From positions 186,001 to 250,000 of the forward strand of contig NZ_JRWG01000005.1 of NCBI RefSeq assembly GCF_001573155.1: 64,000 nt of DNA, given 5' to 3'. Source of the DNA: Aequorivita aquimaris (GTDB lineage: Bacteria; Bacteroidota; Bacteroidia; Flavobacteriales; Flavobacteriaceae). The notes under the pieces were generated by a model. That model was given only the letters and a program-made list of their open reading frames with translations, was not told the origin of the DNA and made no database searches. Numbering within the stretch: the stretch's first letter is position 1; the number at the start of each line of letters is the position of its first letter. A program made the translations under genes and the position numbers. Of this stretch, positions 45,143-53,396 are shown one piece after another.

Positions 45143-47659
45143 TTAATTTATTTTAGCGGTTCGTAATCGAAGCGCATTAGTAATAACTGAAACCGAGCTG
45201 AAACTCATAGCCAGCGCGGCGATCATTGGTGATAATAATATTCCGAAAACCGGAAAGAGCACCCCTGCGGCAATAGGCACGCCGAGTACGTTATAAATTA
45301 AAGCGAAAAAGAGGTTCTGTTTAATATTGCCCATCACTTTTTCACTTAGATGAAACGCTTTTACAATACCGTGCAAATCGCCTTTCACCAAGGTTATTCC
45401 GGCACTTTCAATGGCAACATCGGTTCCGGTTCCCATCGCGATGCCCACATCGCTTTTTGCCAAGGCGGGCGCATCGTTTATCCCGTCGCCGGCCATTGCA
45501 ATTATTTTGCCTTCGGCGTGCAGCTTTTCAACAACTTCCAATTTGTCCTGCGGAAGCATTTCAGCTTGGAAATCGGCGAGATTTAATTCGGAAGCAACAG
45601 CTTTTGCGGTGTCGTGGTTATCGCCGGTGAGCATTATAACCTGAATTCCCTTTTTCTGAAGTTCGTTGATTGCTTTTTTACTGGTTTCCTTTATTTTATC
45701 AGCAATCACAACGAAGCCAACCACTTTTCCATCAATGGAAAGCATCGGCACGGTTTTGCCTTTTTTCTGTGCTTCGGAAATTTCTTTTTGAAGCACTTCG
45801 GAAATATCCGCACCAGCCTCCTGCATCATCTTTTCGTTCCCGAGCGCAATCTTTTTGCCGTTGATAGTTCCGGTCACCCCTTTTCCGGTAACCGAATTGA
45901 AATCGGTAGTTTTTAAAACTTCGGAATTCTTTTCCTTTCCGTATTTAACAGTAGCATCAGCCAATGGATGTTCGCTGTTGTGATTGAGCGAAACGATATA
46001 TTGAAGCACTTCCTCTTCCGAAATATTTTCCGCAGCGCCAACTTTTTCCACAGAAGGTTTTCCTTCGGTAATCGTTCCGGTTTTATCAATTATCAAAACG
46101 TCAATTTTATTTAGCGTTTCAAGCGCTTCGGCGTTTTTGATCAGTACGCCGCTTTGTGCGCCCTTCCCTACTCCAACCATAACGGACATTGGCGTTGCGA
46201 GCCCCAAGGCACACGGACAGGCAATTATCAAAACCGCAATCGCATTCACCAAGGCATATACATATCTTGGCTCGGGCCCAAAGACTGCCCAAACGATAAA
46301 GGTGATTATTGAAACCAAAACCACAATCGGTACAAACCAACCCGAAATTTTATCGGCCAATTTTTGGATTGGAGCGCGGCTTCGGCTGGCTTTGTTCACC
46401 ATTTCAATGATTTGGGAAAGCAGAGTATCGCTTCCCACTTTTTCGGCTTTCATTACGAAAGTTTGTTGCCCATTGATGGTGCCCGAACTTACTTTATCCC
46501 CCTCGGCTTTTGAAACGGGCACGGGTTCGCCCGTAATCATCGACTCGTCAACGGAGCTTTCGCCTTCTAAAATACTTCCGTCCACGGGAATTTTTTCGCC
46601 CGGTTTTACGCGGAGTTTATCGCCAACCTCAATTTTATCGATTGCGATGGTTTCCTCTTTTCCGTCAACAATTCTCACGGCTTTGTTTGGCGCCAATTTT
46701 AGCAATTCCTTTACTGCGGAATTGGTGCGGTTGTGGGCGCGCGCTTCCAAAACCTGGCCCATTAAAACCAAGGTGAGGATGACCGTTGCCGCTTCAATAT
46801 AAACGTGTACGGTGCCAGATTCGGTTTTAAATTGGTCTGGGAAGAAATCTGGAAACAACATCCCGAAAACACTGAAAAGCCAAGCCACCCCAGCGCCAAT
46901 CCCGATGAGGGTAAACATATTGAGATTCCAGGTTTTAATGGAGCGATAGGCCCGTTCAAAAAACATCCAAGTGGCGTAAAAAACCACGGGAATTGAAAGG
47001 CCGAATTGTATCCAATTCCAAGTGCTCATTGGCATCCAATCGTACAACGGATTGTTTGGAATCATTTCGGACATTGCTATTATAAAGATTGGAATTGTGA
47101 AAATTATCGCAATCCAAAACTTTTTCAGCAACTTTTTATACGATTTGTTTTCGGCAGATTCGTCGGCCTCTTTTGGTACCAAATCCATTCCGCAGATGGG
47201 GCAGGAACCCGGTTCGTCGCGAATTACTTCGGGATGCATTGGGCAGGTGTATCCTCCCCCTGTCCCCCTCCCAAGGAGGGGGGATTGCTCTCGGACTAAA
47301 TCCATTCCGCAGACTGGGCAATCGCCGGGTTTGTCGTAGGTTTTTTCGCCTTCGCAATGCATCGGGCAATAAAAGGTGCCTGTGCTACTTTGCTTGGCTC
47401 GTTTCTCTTCCTTTTTATCTTTATGCTTTTGCGCGGCCTCGGCATCGTCGGGAAGGGAAATACTGTAACTTCCGCCGTCGTCTTCCAATGCTTTTTCAAA
47501 AACTTCCAATGGAATATGTTTTTCCATTTCAATTACCGCTTCGGCTTTTTCAAGGTTTACCGATGCTTTTGAAACGCCTTCAATTTCACTTAAAGTTTGT
47601 TCCACATGGCTTCGGCAGCCGTTGCAGGTCATTCCGTGTATTTTATATGTGTGTATCAT
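45143..47659 (-). CDS. copA: Copper-translocating P1B-type ATPase CopA
   Basis: An 838-aa integral-membrane pump. From the N-terminus: HMA domain with GMTCNGC (Cys12, Cys15), two YHS-like heavy-metal-binding units ([10 protein letters not shown]...CPVCGMDLV about 96-122 and YTCPMHPEV...[10 protein letters not shown] about 137-162) joined by a glycine-rich linker, then the membrane/ATPase core with TGE (376-378), [10 protein letters not shown] (481-490), DKTGT phosphorylation site (525-529) and [10 protein letters not shown]. It exports Cu(I) from the cytoplasm. The linker [12 protein letters not shown] (126-137) is encoded by a GC-rich palindrome unlike the surrounding DNA. Its start overlaps the DUF305 gene by 4 bp. 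Confidence 0.95.
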   Translation of the reverse strand: MIHTYKIHGMTCNGCRSHVEQTLSEIEGVSKASVNLEKAEAVIEMEKHIPLEVFEKALEDDGGSYSISLPDDAEAAQKHKDKKEEKRAKQSSTGTFYCPMHCEGEKTYDKPGDCPVCGMDLVREQSPLLGRGTGGGYTCPMHPEVIRDEPGSCPICGMDLVPKEADESAENKSYKKLLKKFWIAIIFTIPIFIIAMSEMIPNNPLYDWMPMSTWNWIQFGLSIPVVFYATWMFFERAYRSIKTWNLNMFTLIGIGAGVAWLFSVFGMLFPDFFPDQFKTESGTVHVYIEAATVILTLVLMGQVLEARAHNRTNSAVKELLKLAPNKAVRIVDGKEETIAIDKIEVGDKLRVKPGEKIPVDGSILEGESSVDESMITGEPVPVSKAEGDKVSSGTINGQQTFVMKAEKVGSDTLLSQIIEMVNKASRSRAPIQKLADKISGWFVPIVVLVSIITFIVWAVFGPEPRYVYALVNAIAVLIIACPCALGLATPMSVMVGVGKGAQSGVLIKNAEALETLNKIDVLIIDKTGTITEGKPSVEKVGAAENISEEEVLQYIVSLNHNSEHPLADATVKYGKEKNSEVLKTTDFNSVTGKGVTGTINGKKIALGNEKMMQEAGADISEVLQKEISEAQKKGKTVPMLSIDGKVVGFVVIADKIKETSKKAINELQKKGIQVIMLTGDNHDTAKAVASELNLADFQAEMLPQDKLEVVEKLHAEGKIIAMAGDGINDAPALAKSDVGIAMGTGTDVAIESAGITLVKGDLHGIVKAFHLSEKVMGNIKQNLFFALIYNVLGVPIAAGVLFPVFGILLSPMIAALAMSFSSVSVITNALRLRTAKIN
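47252..47284. repeat. GC-rich palindromic element inside copA
   Basis: CCCCCTCC (47264-47271) and GGAGGGGG (47275-47282) form a perfect hairpin with a 3-base loop, preceded by another CCTCCCCCTGT. It lies in frame between the two metal-binding units and encodes a Gly/Pro/Arg/Leu linker. C/G runs like this are absent from the neighbouring coding sequence. Confidence 0.7.
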
Positions 47660-48132
47660 TTTTGTTTTTCAAGACGATTAATCATTTCTTTCATCTCTCC
47701 AATTTCCTTGCGCTGTGCTTCAATAATATCATTGGCCAGTTTTTTTACTTCGGGGTCTTGGATATCCGCTCTTTCACTCGTTAAAATAGCGATGGAATGA
47801 TGCGGAATCATTGCTTTCATCCACAAAACATCTCCAATTGGTTTTTGTGCCCGAACCAAGAAAAGCGCGCTGCCAAATAGGAGCATGCTTCCCAACAGAA
47901 TTGCCGTATTCTTTTTTCGGTTTTTGTACATTTTCTTCATAAAGAAAAACATGATTAAAGCCATAGCAGATATGCCCAAACACGTCATATAAAAACGAGT
48001 GAGGCTGAAATAGACATGGTCCATTTCATAAGTGTTTAAATACATCGTTATATACATTGCAACAAAAGATGCCGCAAGCATTAAAACGAATTTTGTGTAA
48101 GGATTCCCGTGAGTGTTTTTATTATTTTCCAT
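47656..48132 (-). CDS. DUF305-domain membrane protein
   Basis: A 158-aa protein with three hydrophobic segments (about 11-28, 45-62, 77-94) and a C-terminal DUF305 helical domain with [16 protein letters not shown] (about 110-125) and [20 protein letters not shown]. The HH pair in the MxHH motif is the likely metal-binding site of the family, which frequently sits beside copper-resistance genes. ATG at 48132. It overlaps copA by 4 bp (ATGA-type coupling) and lies 22 bp after the multicopper oxidase. Role in copper handling is inferred from context. Confidence 0.85.
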   Translation of the reverse strand: MENNKNTHGNPYTKFVLMLAASFVAMYITMYLNTYEMDHVYFSLTRFYMTCLGISAMALIMFFFMKKMYKNRKKNTAILLGSMLLFGSALFLVRAQKPIGDVLWMKAMIPHHSIAILTSERADIQDPEVKKLANDIIEAQRKEIGEMKEMINRLEKQK

Positions 48133-48153
48133 AATTCTTAATTTATAAGGTTA

Positions 48154-50433
48154 TTAAAAACGAATAGATAGGCCACCTCCCGCACCAAAACGGTTGTCGT
48201 AACTGGCCATTAATGAAAAGTTCTTTGAAAGAAAATATTCAAGACCTGCATTCCAAGTAAGTTCATCGCCGTAATCAATTCCTAAGGGCAGATCGTCCAC
48301 CAAACCGAAATCGACTTGGTATTCAATCATTCCAAAGGCAAGGGTTCGGGGAAAAATCATGATTTCACGCTCCAGCCCAATCTGGGGGCGCAGCTTATTG
48401 TCTATCCGTACATCCAAATTAAACAAATAAGGCGTTAAATACCGAATTCCGGCAATAGCCGTGGTTTCAATTTCATCTAAGCTATTTTCGGTTTCATTTT
48501 CTACATTTACGCCTCCAAAAACGCGCAGGTAATCGTGCAAATAGCGCTCATAGGTTACCTCAGCCTCCAAGTTTTGGTTCCAACCATACTCTGCCATTAC
48601 ATTGAACTGGTTTCGCAAGTTGGAAGAAGTTAGGTTCAATTCCGCCATATGCGAAGCCACATCTGCAGTTCCCCATGTATAAAAATGATTGGCCTCATTC
48701 AGGATTGTTGAAACAGGATATTCCTCCATTCTTGGGTCTCTCGGCGTTTCATAACTAAACACGCGCGCCATTCCACCCATCATGTGGTAAAGCACGTGGC
48801 AATGGAAAAACCAATCGCCGTAAGCATCCCCATAAAATTCAATTGTTACCTCTTCCATTGGCGGAACGTTTACCGTGTGTTTTAAAGGAGAATATTCGCC
48901 GTTTTTGTTGATTACCCTGAAAAAGTGCCCGTGAAGGTGCATTGGGTGGTGCATCATTGTGAGGTTGTTTAAAGTAATTCTAGTTACTTCATTCCCTTTA
49001 ATTTTGATGTTATCCGTTTCCGAAAGCGGCACGCCGTTCAAACTCCAAATGTAACGGTTCATATTTCCCGTGAGATTCAATAGAATTTCAGTTGTGGGAG
49101 TATCTTTGGGATAGCTGGTTTTTTCGGGCGATTTCAAATAATCATAGGTATATTCTGAATTCATCCCCATCCCATCCATTTGCATCGGCTCATTTTTCAT
49201 ATCCATTTTCGAATGATCCATCTTTGAATGATCCATTTTCATTGAATCTTTTGGCACTTCCATTTTGGAATGATCCATCTTTGAGTGGTCCATTTCCATC
49301 CCGTTCATTTTCATCCCGTATTCCTCCTTCATTTCAAAACGCTCATCTTTTTTTGGCTGAAATTTTAAAGCGTGGGCGCCCATTTTCATCTTCATTTTAG
49401 CCATTTCCTGCATCATTGCAATCTTATCTGGCTGCGATACTATCGGGGCAGAAACTATTTCACCATTTCCAAAATACGCCAAAGCAGTTCCCGAACCATC
49501 CTGTGCCATTGCCCTAAACTCCAATTTTCCACTTTGAGGAATAGTTACAATAAAATCATAGGTTTCAGCAATGGCGATAAAGGTTTTGTTCCTTTTTACG
49601 GGAGTTACATCAAGTCCATCTGCTGAAATTAAGAGCGGTGATTCGCCACCAAAAGTCATCCAAAATTGTGTAGAGGCCGAACCATTGATAATTCGCAATC
49701 TAACCTTTTCACCAGATTTAAAGTTCGGATATTCCGCCAGCTGTTTACCGTTAATCAAAAAAGCAGAGTAATAAATATCAGCAATGTCGGCGCCTTCCAT
49801 TCGCTGCCTCCAAAAATCGAGTTGGGCACCAAATGCACCGCGGCCAATTACTTGATTTAGCGGCGTGGAAGTTCCCTTTTTTATTCCGTACCATTCACTG
49901 CCACGCTTTAATGTGCGCATTACATCTTTCGGCTTTTCATTGGTCCAATCTGAAAGCATAAGCACCAATTCCTTATCGTAATCCAAAGTTTTTTCTTTTG
50001 GTTGAATTACGATGGAACCAAAAACACCGCTCTGCTCTTGGAGCATGGTATGCGAATGGTACCAATAGGTTCCGGAATGGTTGATAGGAAAGTTATATGT
50101 GAAAGTTGTTCCTGGTTTTATTGGTGGCGTAGTTAGGTAAGGCACACCGTCCTGAAAATTTGGCAACAATATTCCGTGCCAGTGGATGGAAGTTTCCGCG
50201 TCCATTTTATTGATTACGTGGATTACGGCCTGCTCTCCTTCCGTAAATTCAAGGGTCGGCCCGGGAATGCTTCCGTTTACGGTCATTCCCATAACCTCTT
50301 TGCCCGTGATATTTACAGTTTGTTGTTCAATGGTTAATGTATATTCACGAACGGGTTTTTCTTTTTCCTGTGAGTAGGAATAATTCAGAAAAACCAAATT
50401 CAGGAATATGGTTATAATAAGTTTGTATTTCAT
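48154..50433 (-). CDS. Multicopper oxidase with Met/His-rich insert and CopB-like C-terminal barrel domain
   Basis: A 759-aa exported protein (signal 1-22). The cupredoxin part (about 25-560) has all four copper-ligand motifs: HWHG (84-87), HSH (126-128), HPMHLHGHFF and HCHVLYHMMGGM. Between cupredoxin domains 2 and 3, residues about 344-424 form a Met/Asp/His/Ser-rich insert with repeated MDHSK units, a copper-binding region as in PcoA/CopA oxidases. After the last copper site (from about 570) the protein continues for about 190 residues of beta strands (YERYLHDYLRVFGGVN, IAGIRYLTPYLFNLDVRI) that resemble the outer-membrane CopB family and end in SIRF. So oxidase and outer-membrane module are one chain here. 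It oxidises Cu(I) in the periplasm. Confidence 0.88.
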   Translation of the reverse strand: MKYKLIITIFLNLVFLNYSYSQEKEKPVREYTLTIEQQTVNITGKEVMGMTVNGSIPGPTLEFTEGEQAVIHVINKMDAETSIHWHGILLPNFQDGVPYLTTPPIKPGTTFTYNFPINHSGTYWYHSHTMLQEQSGVFGSIVIQPKEKTLDYDKELVLMLSDWTNEKPKDVMRTLKRGSEWYGIKKGTSTPLNQVIGRGAFGAQLDFWRQRMEGADIADIYYSAFLINGKQLAEYPNFKSGEKVRLRIINGSASTQFWMTFGGESPLLISADGLDVTPVKRNKTFIAIAETYDFIVTIPQSGKLEFRAMAQDGSGTALAYFGNGEIVSAPIVSQPDKIAMMQEMAKMKMKMGAHALKFQPKKDERFEMKEEYGMKMNGMEMDHSKMDHSKMEVPKDSMKMDHSKMDHSKMDMKNEPMQMDGMGMNSEYTYDYLKSPEKTSYPKDTPTTEILLNLTGNMNRYIWSLNGVPLSETDNIKIKGNEVTRITLNNLTMMHHPMHLHGHFFRVINKNGEYSPLKHTVNVPPMEEVTIEFYGDAYGDWFFHCHVLYHMMGGMARVFSYETPRDPRMEEYPVSTILNEANHFYTWGTADVASHMAELNLTSSNLRNQFNVMAEYGWNQNLEAEVTYERYLHDYLRVFGGVNVENETENSLDEIETTAIAGIRYLTPYLFNLDVRIDNKLRPQIGLEREIMIFPRTLAFGMIEYQVDFGLVDDLPLGIDYGDELTWNAGLEYFLSKNFSLMASYDNRFGAGGGLSIRF

Positions 50434-50543
50434 TTTTTAAGATTTGATTGAATATGAGTACTTGCTCCGTAGAAAGTTGGAGTTTTAATCATGAAATGCC
50501 CGCCGGAATTTAGCCTAAACCAAAATCGAAGGACGGGTATTAA

Positions 50544-50963
50544 TCAAATCAGGAAAGTCTCGTACAGAATATTTAAATCCTGTTCGAGGGGTGGCGGACT
50601 GTAATCCGCAAAGAAGATTTTTTCAGTGGAAGGAATTTCAACTTCTTGCAATACAAAGACTGAAACGAAGGTAGCTACAAAGGTTTTGTTCAACTTTAAA
50701 TCGAACGAGGCTTTTGCAAAATTATCGTCAGTCTGTATTTTGGTAATATGATTTTTGCAGCAATCGTGGGCTTCGGGAGCAATACCCTCATCGGTACAAT
50801 CTGAAACCGGGGCAGCCTCGTTCATTCCACAGGAAAGTTGTTTTTCGCCCAGAATAACTTCTGCCATCATTTCCATCCCACCGCAAAAATGCTGCGCATA
50901 GGCAATTCCCGAGCTGCTGGCAAGCATCAGTACGGATAAAAATATGGAAATGGTTTTTTTCAT
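50544..50963 (-). CDS. HYC_CC_PP-type small exported protein
   Basis: A 139-aa protein. The start is ATG at 50963; a longer form from 50993 is rejected because it would read across the upstream terminator and the -7 element at 50971-50978. A signal peptide (about 1-23, YAQ) is followed by the HFCGG motif, then CGMNEAA, a CTDEG and DCCKNH segment and a YSPPPL motif near the end. These match the HYC_CC_PP family seen beside copper genes in Bacteroidota. Conserved cysteines and histidines point to metal binding, not proven. Location: periplasm or outer membrane. Confidence 0.85.
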   Translation of the reverse strand: MKKTISIFLSVLMLASSSGIAYAQHFCGGMEMMAEVILGEKQLSCGMNEAAPVSDCTDEGIAPEAHDCCKNHITKIQTDDNFAKASFDLKLNKTFVATFVSVFVLQEVEIPSTEKIFFADYSPPPLEQDLNILYETFLI

Positions 50964-50970
50964 GCTTTCG

Positions 50971-50978
50971 CAAAAATA
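50971..50978 (-). promoter_or_regulatory. -7 promoter element for the HYC_CC_PP gene
   Basis: TATTTTTG on the minus strand lies 7 bp before the ATG at 50963, so the transcript would have almost no leader. It overlaps the T-run of the terminator of the gene at 51018. Confidence 0.6.
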
Positions 50979-50981
50979 CAA

Positions 50982-51010
50982 AAAGCCTCCCAAATTAATT
51001 GGAAGGCTTT
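50982..51010 (-). terminator. Terminator of the DUF3347 gene
   Basis: AAAGCCT/AGGCTTT outer stem, one mismatch, inner CCAA/TTGG stem with loop ATTAA, followed on the minus strand by TTTTTG. It separates the DUF3347 gene from the HYC gene. Confidence 0.8.
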
Positions 51011-51017
51011 GTTAAAA

Positions 51018-51560
51018 TCATTTTATCTCAGAATCTACCCTACCACATTTCAGCATCTTATCGCCAAAATAAGGGTTCAAAATATCTTTGCTGCTGCTTA
51101 TCCAGTAAGCACCTTTATTGTTAAATGCCATCGGGCAGTATTGCTTATATAGCGTTCCGGATTTTAGGCTTCCCTGGAGCATTTTTTCAATACTGCTGCT
51201 TAAGGTTTCAAAATTTTCTCTTTGAACAGCAATATCTTCGGAAGTAGCCATTGCAGAAACTGCGGTTTGTGTGGCCTCATCTGCCTCTGCATCTTTAAGG
51301 AGCGTTTCAAGTTTTGTGGCTTCGGTGGCTGTTTTAGCGGCATCGGTGTTTACCAAGGCTGCTTCAACCTGTATGTATTGTTCAAAAATGGCCTCAACTT
51401 TTGGGTCGTTGAATTCTACTGCTACTGGTGGAATTTCATAAACCTTAACAGTTGAATTGTCTACGGTTACAACCTCGGGGGCATCTTGTTTTGTATTGTC
51501 TTTACAGGAAAAAACCGCTAAAGAAATTAGTGAGAAGAAAATCAGGGATCTATTTTTCAT
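51018..51560 (-). CDS. DUF3347 lipoprotein
   Basis: A 180-aa lipoprotein (lipid Cys19, FSCKDN). The mature part carries a helical DUF3347 domain (about 55-170) with the family-defining LYKQYCPMAFNNKGAYWISS and NPYFGDKMLKCG segments, including a Cys-Pro-Met and a closing Cys that are likely metal ligands. DUF3347 proteins accompany CusB-type efflux and copper genes; here it is first of the minus-strand copper island, with its own terminator. Predicted site: periplasmic face of the outer membrane. Copper binding is inferred. Confidence 0.88.
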   Translation of the reverse strand: MKNRSLIFFSLISLAVFSCKDNTKQDAPEVVTVDNSTVKVYEIPPVAVEFNDPKVEAIFEQYIQVEAALVNTDAAKTATEATKLETLLKDAEADEATQTAVSAMATSEDIAVQRENFETLSSSIEKMLQGSLKSGTLYKQYCPMAFNNKGAYWISSSKDILNPYFGDKMLKCGRVDSEIK

Positions 51561-51596
51561 TTTAAAAAATTTTAGAACAACAAAGGTATTAAAAAA

Positions 51597-52031
51597 TCAG
51601 CGTGATTTGTACTTCTGAAAGTAAAAAGCAGGGAGTAAAATAAGTAGAAACAATGGCTGAATCAGGAATCTTCTTACGTAAAACAATACAAAATGTCCGC
51701 TCGATTCCTCCGAAGTAAAAATGATAAAACTGAAAGCCAAAAAAAGTATTGAAAAAAGAAAACTGTAAAGTATAAGAGAAAGTTTGATGATTTGTCTATC
51801 CTTAAAAACCAACCATAGTATTGCCAAAGAAATGATTGTATTCAGCAAAAACCGCAGTGCCACTCCCGTTTGGAGCGCAAAGGCGTCCATTTTCGGCAAG
51901 GGCATAGATTTGTAATCTATTTCAAAAAAATGAAGCAATGGGTCGTAGAAAAGTATATCTTCAAAAGCGCGAATCAACACCAGCAAACTTGCGAGAATTA
52001 TAACGCCAAATATTTTTAGAATCCTTTTCAT
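51597..52031 (-). CDS. Exosortase F system-associated membrane protein
   Basis: A 144-aa protein with four hydrophobic segments (about 7-22, 56-77, 82-105, 118-138) and the conserved polar loop FEDILFYDPLLHFFEIDYKSMPLP. I recognise it as the small protein that always accompanies XrtF in Flavobacteriia. It overlaps the xrtF stop by 4 bp (ATGA), so the two are translationally coupled. The function in the sortase pathway is unknown. Confidence 0.85.
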   Translation of the reverse strand: MKRILKIFGVIILASLLVLIRAFEDILFYDPLLHFFEIDYKSMPLPKMDAFALQTGVALRFLLNTIISLAILWLVFKDRQIIKLSLILYSFLFSILFLAFSFIIFTSEESSGHFVLFYVRRFLIQPLFLLILLPAFYFQKYKSR

Positions 52032-52573
52032 TTAGCCGAATTCGGTTTCAGCATCCGCACCCAAATCATCCACAAAATAAAAACCATACTATAAATAATA
52101 CCCGGAAAAACTACGGAATGCAAGACATTTTCATATTGTGGATATTTATAAAGTGCTACGGTAAGTATCGCAATGCGAAATAAATTCACAATGTAAATCA
52201 ATACCACTCCAGCAAAAAGAAACAGCAGGGTTTTTTTGAAGTCTTCCGCGAAAGCGATAACAAAAGCCATAAACAAAATGATTACGCTAATGGAATTGCA
52301 GCCTTCCACAATACTCACGGTGTAGTTGTTATCAATGGTCAACAACATTCCCTGCCCTAAGGTGTCGGGCAATAAAATTGAATTATACCCAAAGGCGTTC
52401 AATACCGCACTGCTTTGTTTTGCAACAAGATTGGTTACAAAATCAGGAAAGTAACTTCCGTTTTCCGAAGCTTTCAAATACAGTCCATACATTACACTCA
52501 TCAAAAGATACGTGCCCATAAAAAGCACCACAAAGCGAATGACGGTTTTGTATTTATTAAAAAGTTCCTTCAA
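52028..52573 (-). CDS. xrtF: Exosortase family protein XrtF
   Basis: A 181-aa polytopic membrane cysteine transpeptidase-like protein. The catalytic triad expected of the exosortase/archaeosortase family is present: Cys92 in VEGCNS, Arg133 in NLFRIA and His152 in LHSVVFPG. Membrane segments flank each motif. Exosortases cut C-terminal sorting signals of exported proteins. The start is TTG at 52573 (no ATG precedes the first membrane helix). The coupled partner follows and a GAF-domain gene is divergent. No protein in this window has a recognisable PEP-CTERM-like tail that could be the substrate. Confidence 0.9.
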   Translation of the reverse strand: MKELFNKYKTVIRFVVLFMGTYLLMSVMYGLYLKASENGSYFPDFVTNLVAKQSSAVLNAFGYNSILLPDTLGQGMLLTIDNNYTVSIVEGCNSISVIILFMAFVIAFAEDFKKTLLFLFAGVVLIYIVNLFRIAILTVALYKYPQYENVLHSVVFPGIIYSMVFILWMIWVRMLKPNSAK

Positions 52574-52729
52574 AAATTATAGTTTGATGTTGTGCTTTAT
52601 TGCAATTTAAACTGTAATTGGGATTTGAAAATTTCAAGCTTTCGTATTTAACAAAAATACAGGATTTGTTTTTGGTGTTTGTTATGGTTTTGAAATACTT
52701 TTACCGAAGTAATCAAGATTTAAAAACTT

Positions 52730-53185
52730 ATGCCTTTTACTCACTTAAAACCAAAAATAACGACCATACTTTCCAACGAACGCGAGAGTGCCGAACAACG
52801 CTTAAAAGAAGTTTGCGAACTTTTGCAAACTTCCGTAGGTTATTACGATTGGGTTGGGTTCTATTTCGCCAATGAGGCCGAACGAACGCTCCATTTAAAA
52901 GCTTTTGCGGGTGAACCTACGGACCATACGGTTATTCCCTTCGGAAAGGGCATTTGTGGGCAAGTGGCCGTGAGCAATAAAAATTTTGTAGTACCCGATG
53001 TAAAGGCGCAGGACAATTATATTGCATGCAGCATCACTGTCAAGTCTGAAATTGTAATCCCGCTTTTTAAAGATGGAAAAAACATTGGTCAAATCGATAT
53101 CGATTCACACGTAGAAGATCCTTTTTCTGCGGAAGACGAGCGGTTTTTGGAATGGGTAAACGAAGAAGTTGCGAAGATACTTTAG
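52730..53185 (+). CDS. GAF-domain protein, free methionine-R-sulfoxide reductase-like
   Basis: A 151-aa single GAF domain of the fRMsr type (YebR family). Two of the cysteines used in catalysis elsewhere are conserved: Cys76 in FGKGICG and Cys100 in NYIACSITVKSEIVIP, together with the IDIDSH segment. The third cysteine found in E. coli fRMsr, just before the PFGKG motif, is replaced (EPTDHTVIPFGKG). The family reduces free methionine-R-sulfoxide in the cytoplasm. The last codons form one arm of a 13-bp inverted repeat with DNA after the stop. Confidence 0.85.
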   Translation: MPFTHLKPKITTILSNERESAEQRLKEVCELLQTSVGYYDWVGFYFANEAERTLHLKAFAGEPTDHTVIPFGKGICGQVAVSNKNFVVPDVKAQDNYIACSITVKSEIVIPLFKDGKNIGQIDIDSHVEDPFSAEDERFLEWVNEEVAKIL

Positions 53186-53220
53186 GCTTTTTAATCTAAA
53201 ATTTTTGCGCAACTTCTTCG
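53161..53220 (+). repeat. 13-bp inverted repeat spanning the GAF gene stop
   Basis: CGAAGAAGTTGCG (53161-53173, coding) and CGCAACTTCTTCG (53208-53220) are perfect complements. Inside lies a second small stem TTTAG/CTAAA (53181-53185, 53196-53200) followed by TTTTT, which could act as terminator. Confidence 0.65.
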
Positions 53221-53221
53221 A

Positions 53222-53393
53222 AAATTCCAAATTACAAATTCCAAATTCCAAAAAAATCTCAAAAAACAAAATTCAAAAAAAATAGACTTTTCTCCCTCCC
53301 TTGGTGAGAGCCGGGGTGTGGGTTTTGGAATTTGGAATTTAAGGCTTGTTGCTTTTTTAGAATTTGGGATTTAAAAAATTTTGGAATTTGCGC
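53222..53393. repeat. Repeat-type intergenic element (AAATTCC arrays around a GC-rich core)
   Basis: Left arm: repeated AAATTCCAAATT units at 53222-53252. Core: GC-rich CTCCCTCCC ... GCCGGGGTGTGGG at 53292-53322 in an otherwise AT-rich gap. Right arm: TTTTGGAATTTGGAATTT at 53323-53340 and further TTTGGGATTT / TTTTGGAATTT to 53393, the reverse complement of the left arm. The arrangement resembles small non-autonomous repeat elements seen in flavobacterial intergenic regions. Confidence 0.6.
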
Positions 53394-53396
53394 AGC

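Noticed and set aside
46137-46802. 221-codon plus-strand ORF
   Set aside because: Antisense to the conserved ATPase core of copA; low-complexity Ser/Thr/Pro/Ile composition is typical of a shadow frame.
47173-47784. 203-codon plus-strand ORF across copA and the DUF305 gene
   Set aside because: Antisense to two well-supported genes; it is open only because of the reverse complement of metal-binding and linker codons.
49160-49400. Tandem DNA repeats in the multicopper oxidase gene
   Set aside because: They encode the repeated MDHSK-type copper-binding insert and are explained by the protein.
50964-50993. 10-codon upstream extension of the HYC_CC_PP protein
   Set aside because: It overlaps the terminator of the upstream gene and the -7 element; the ATG at 50963 begins a normal signal peptide.
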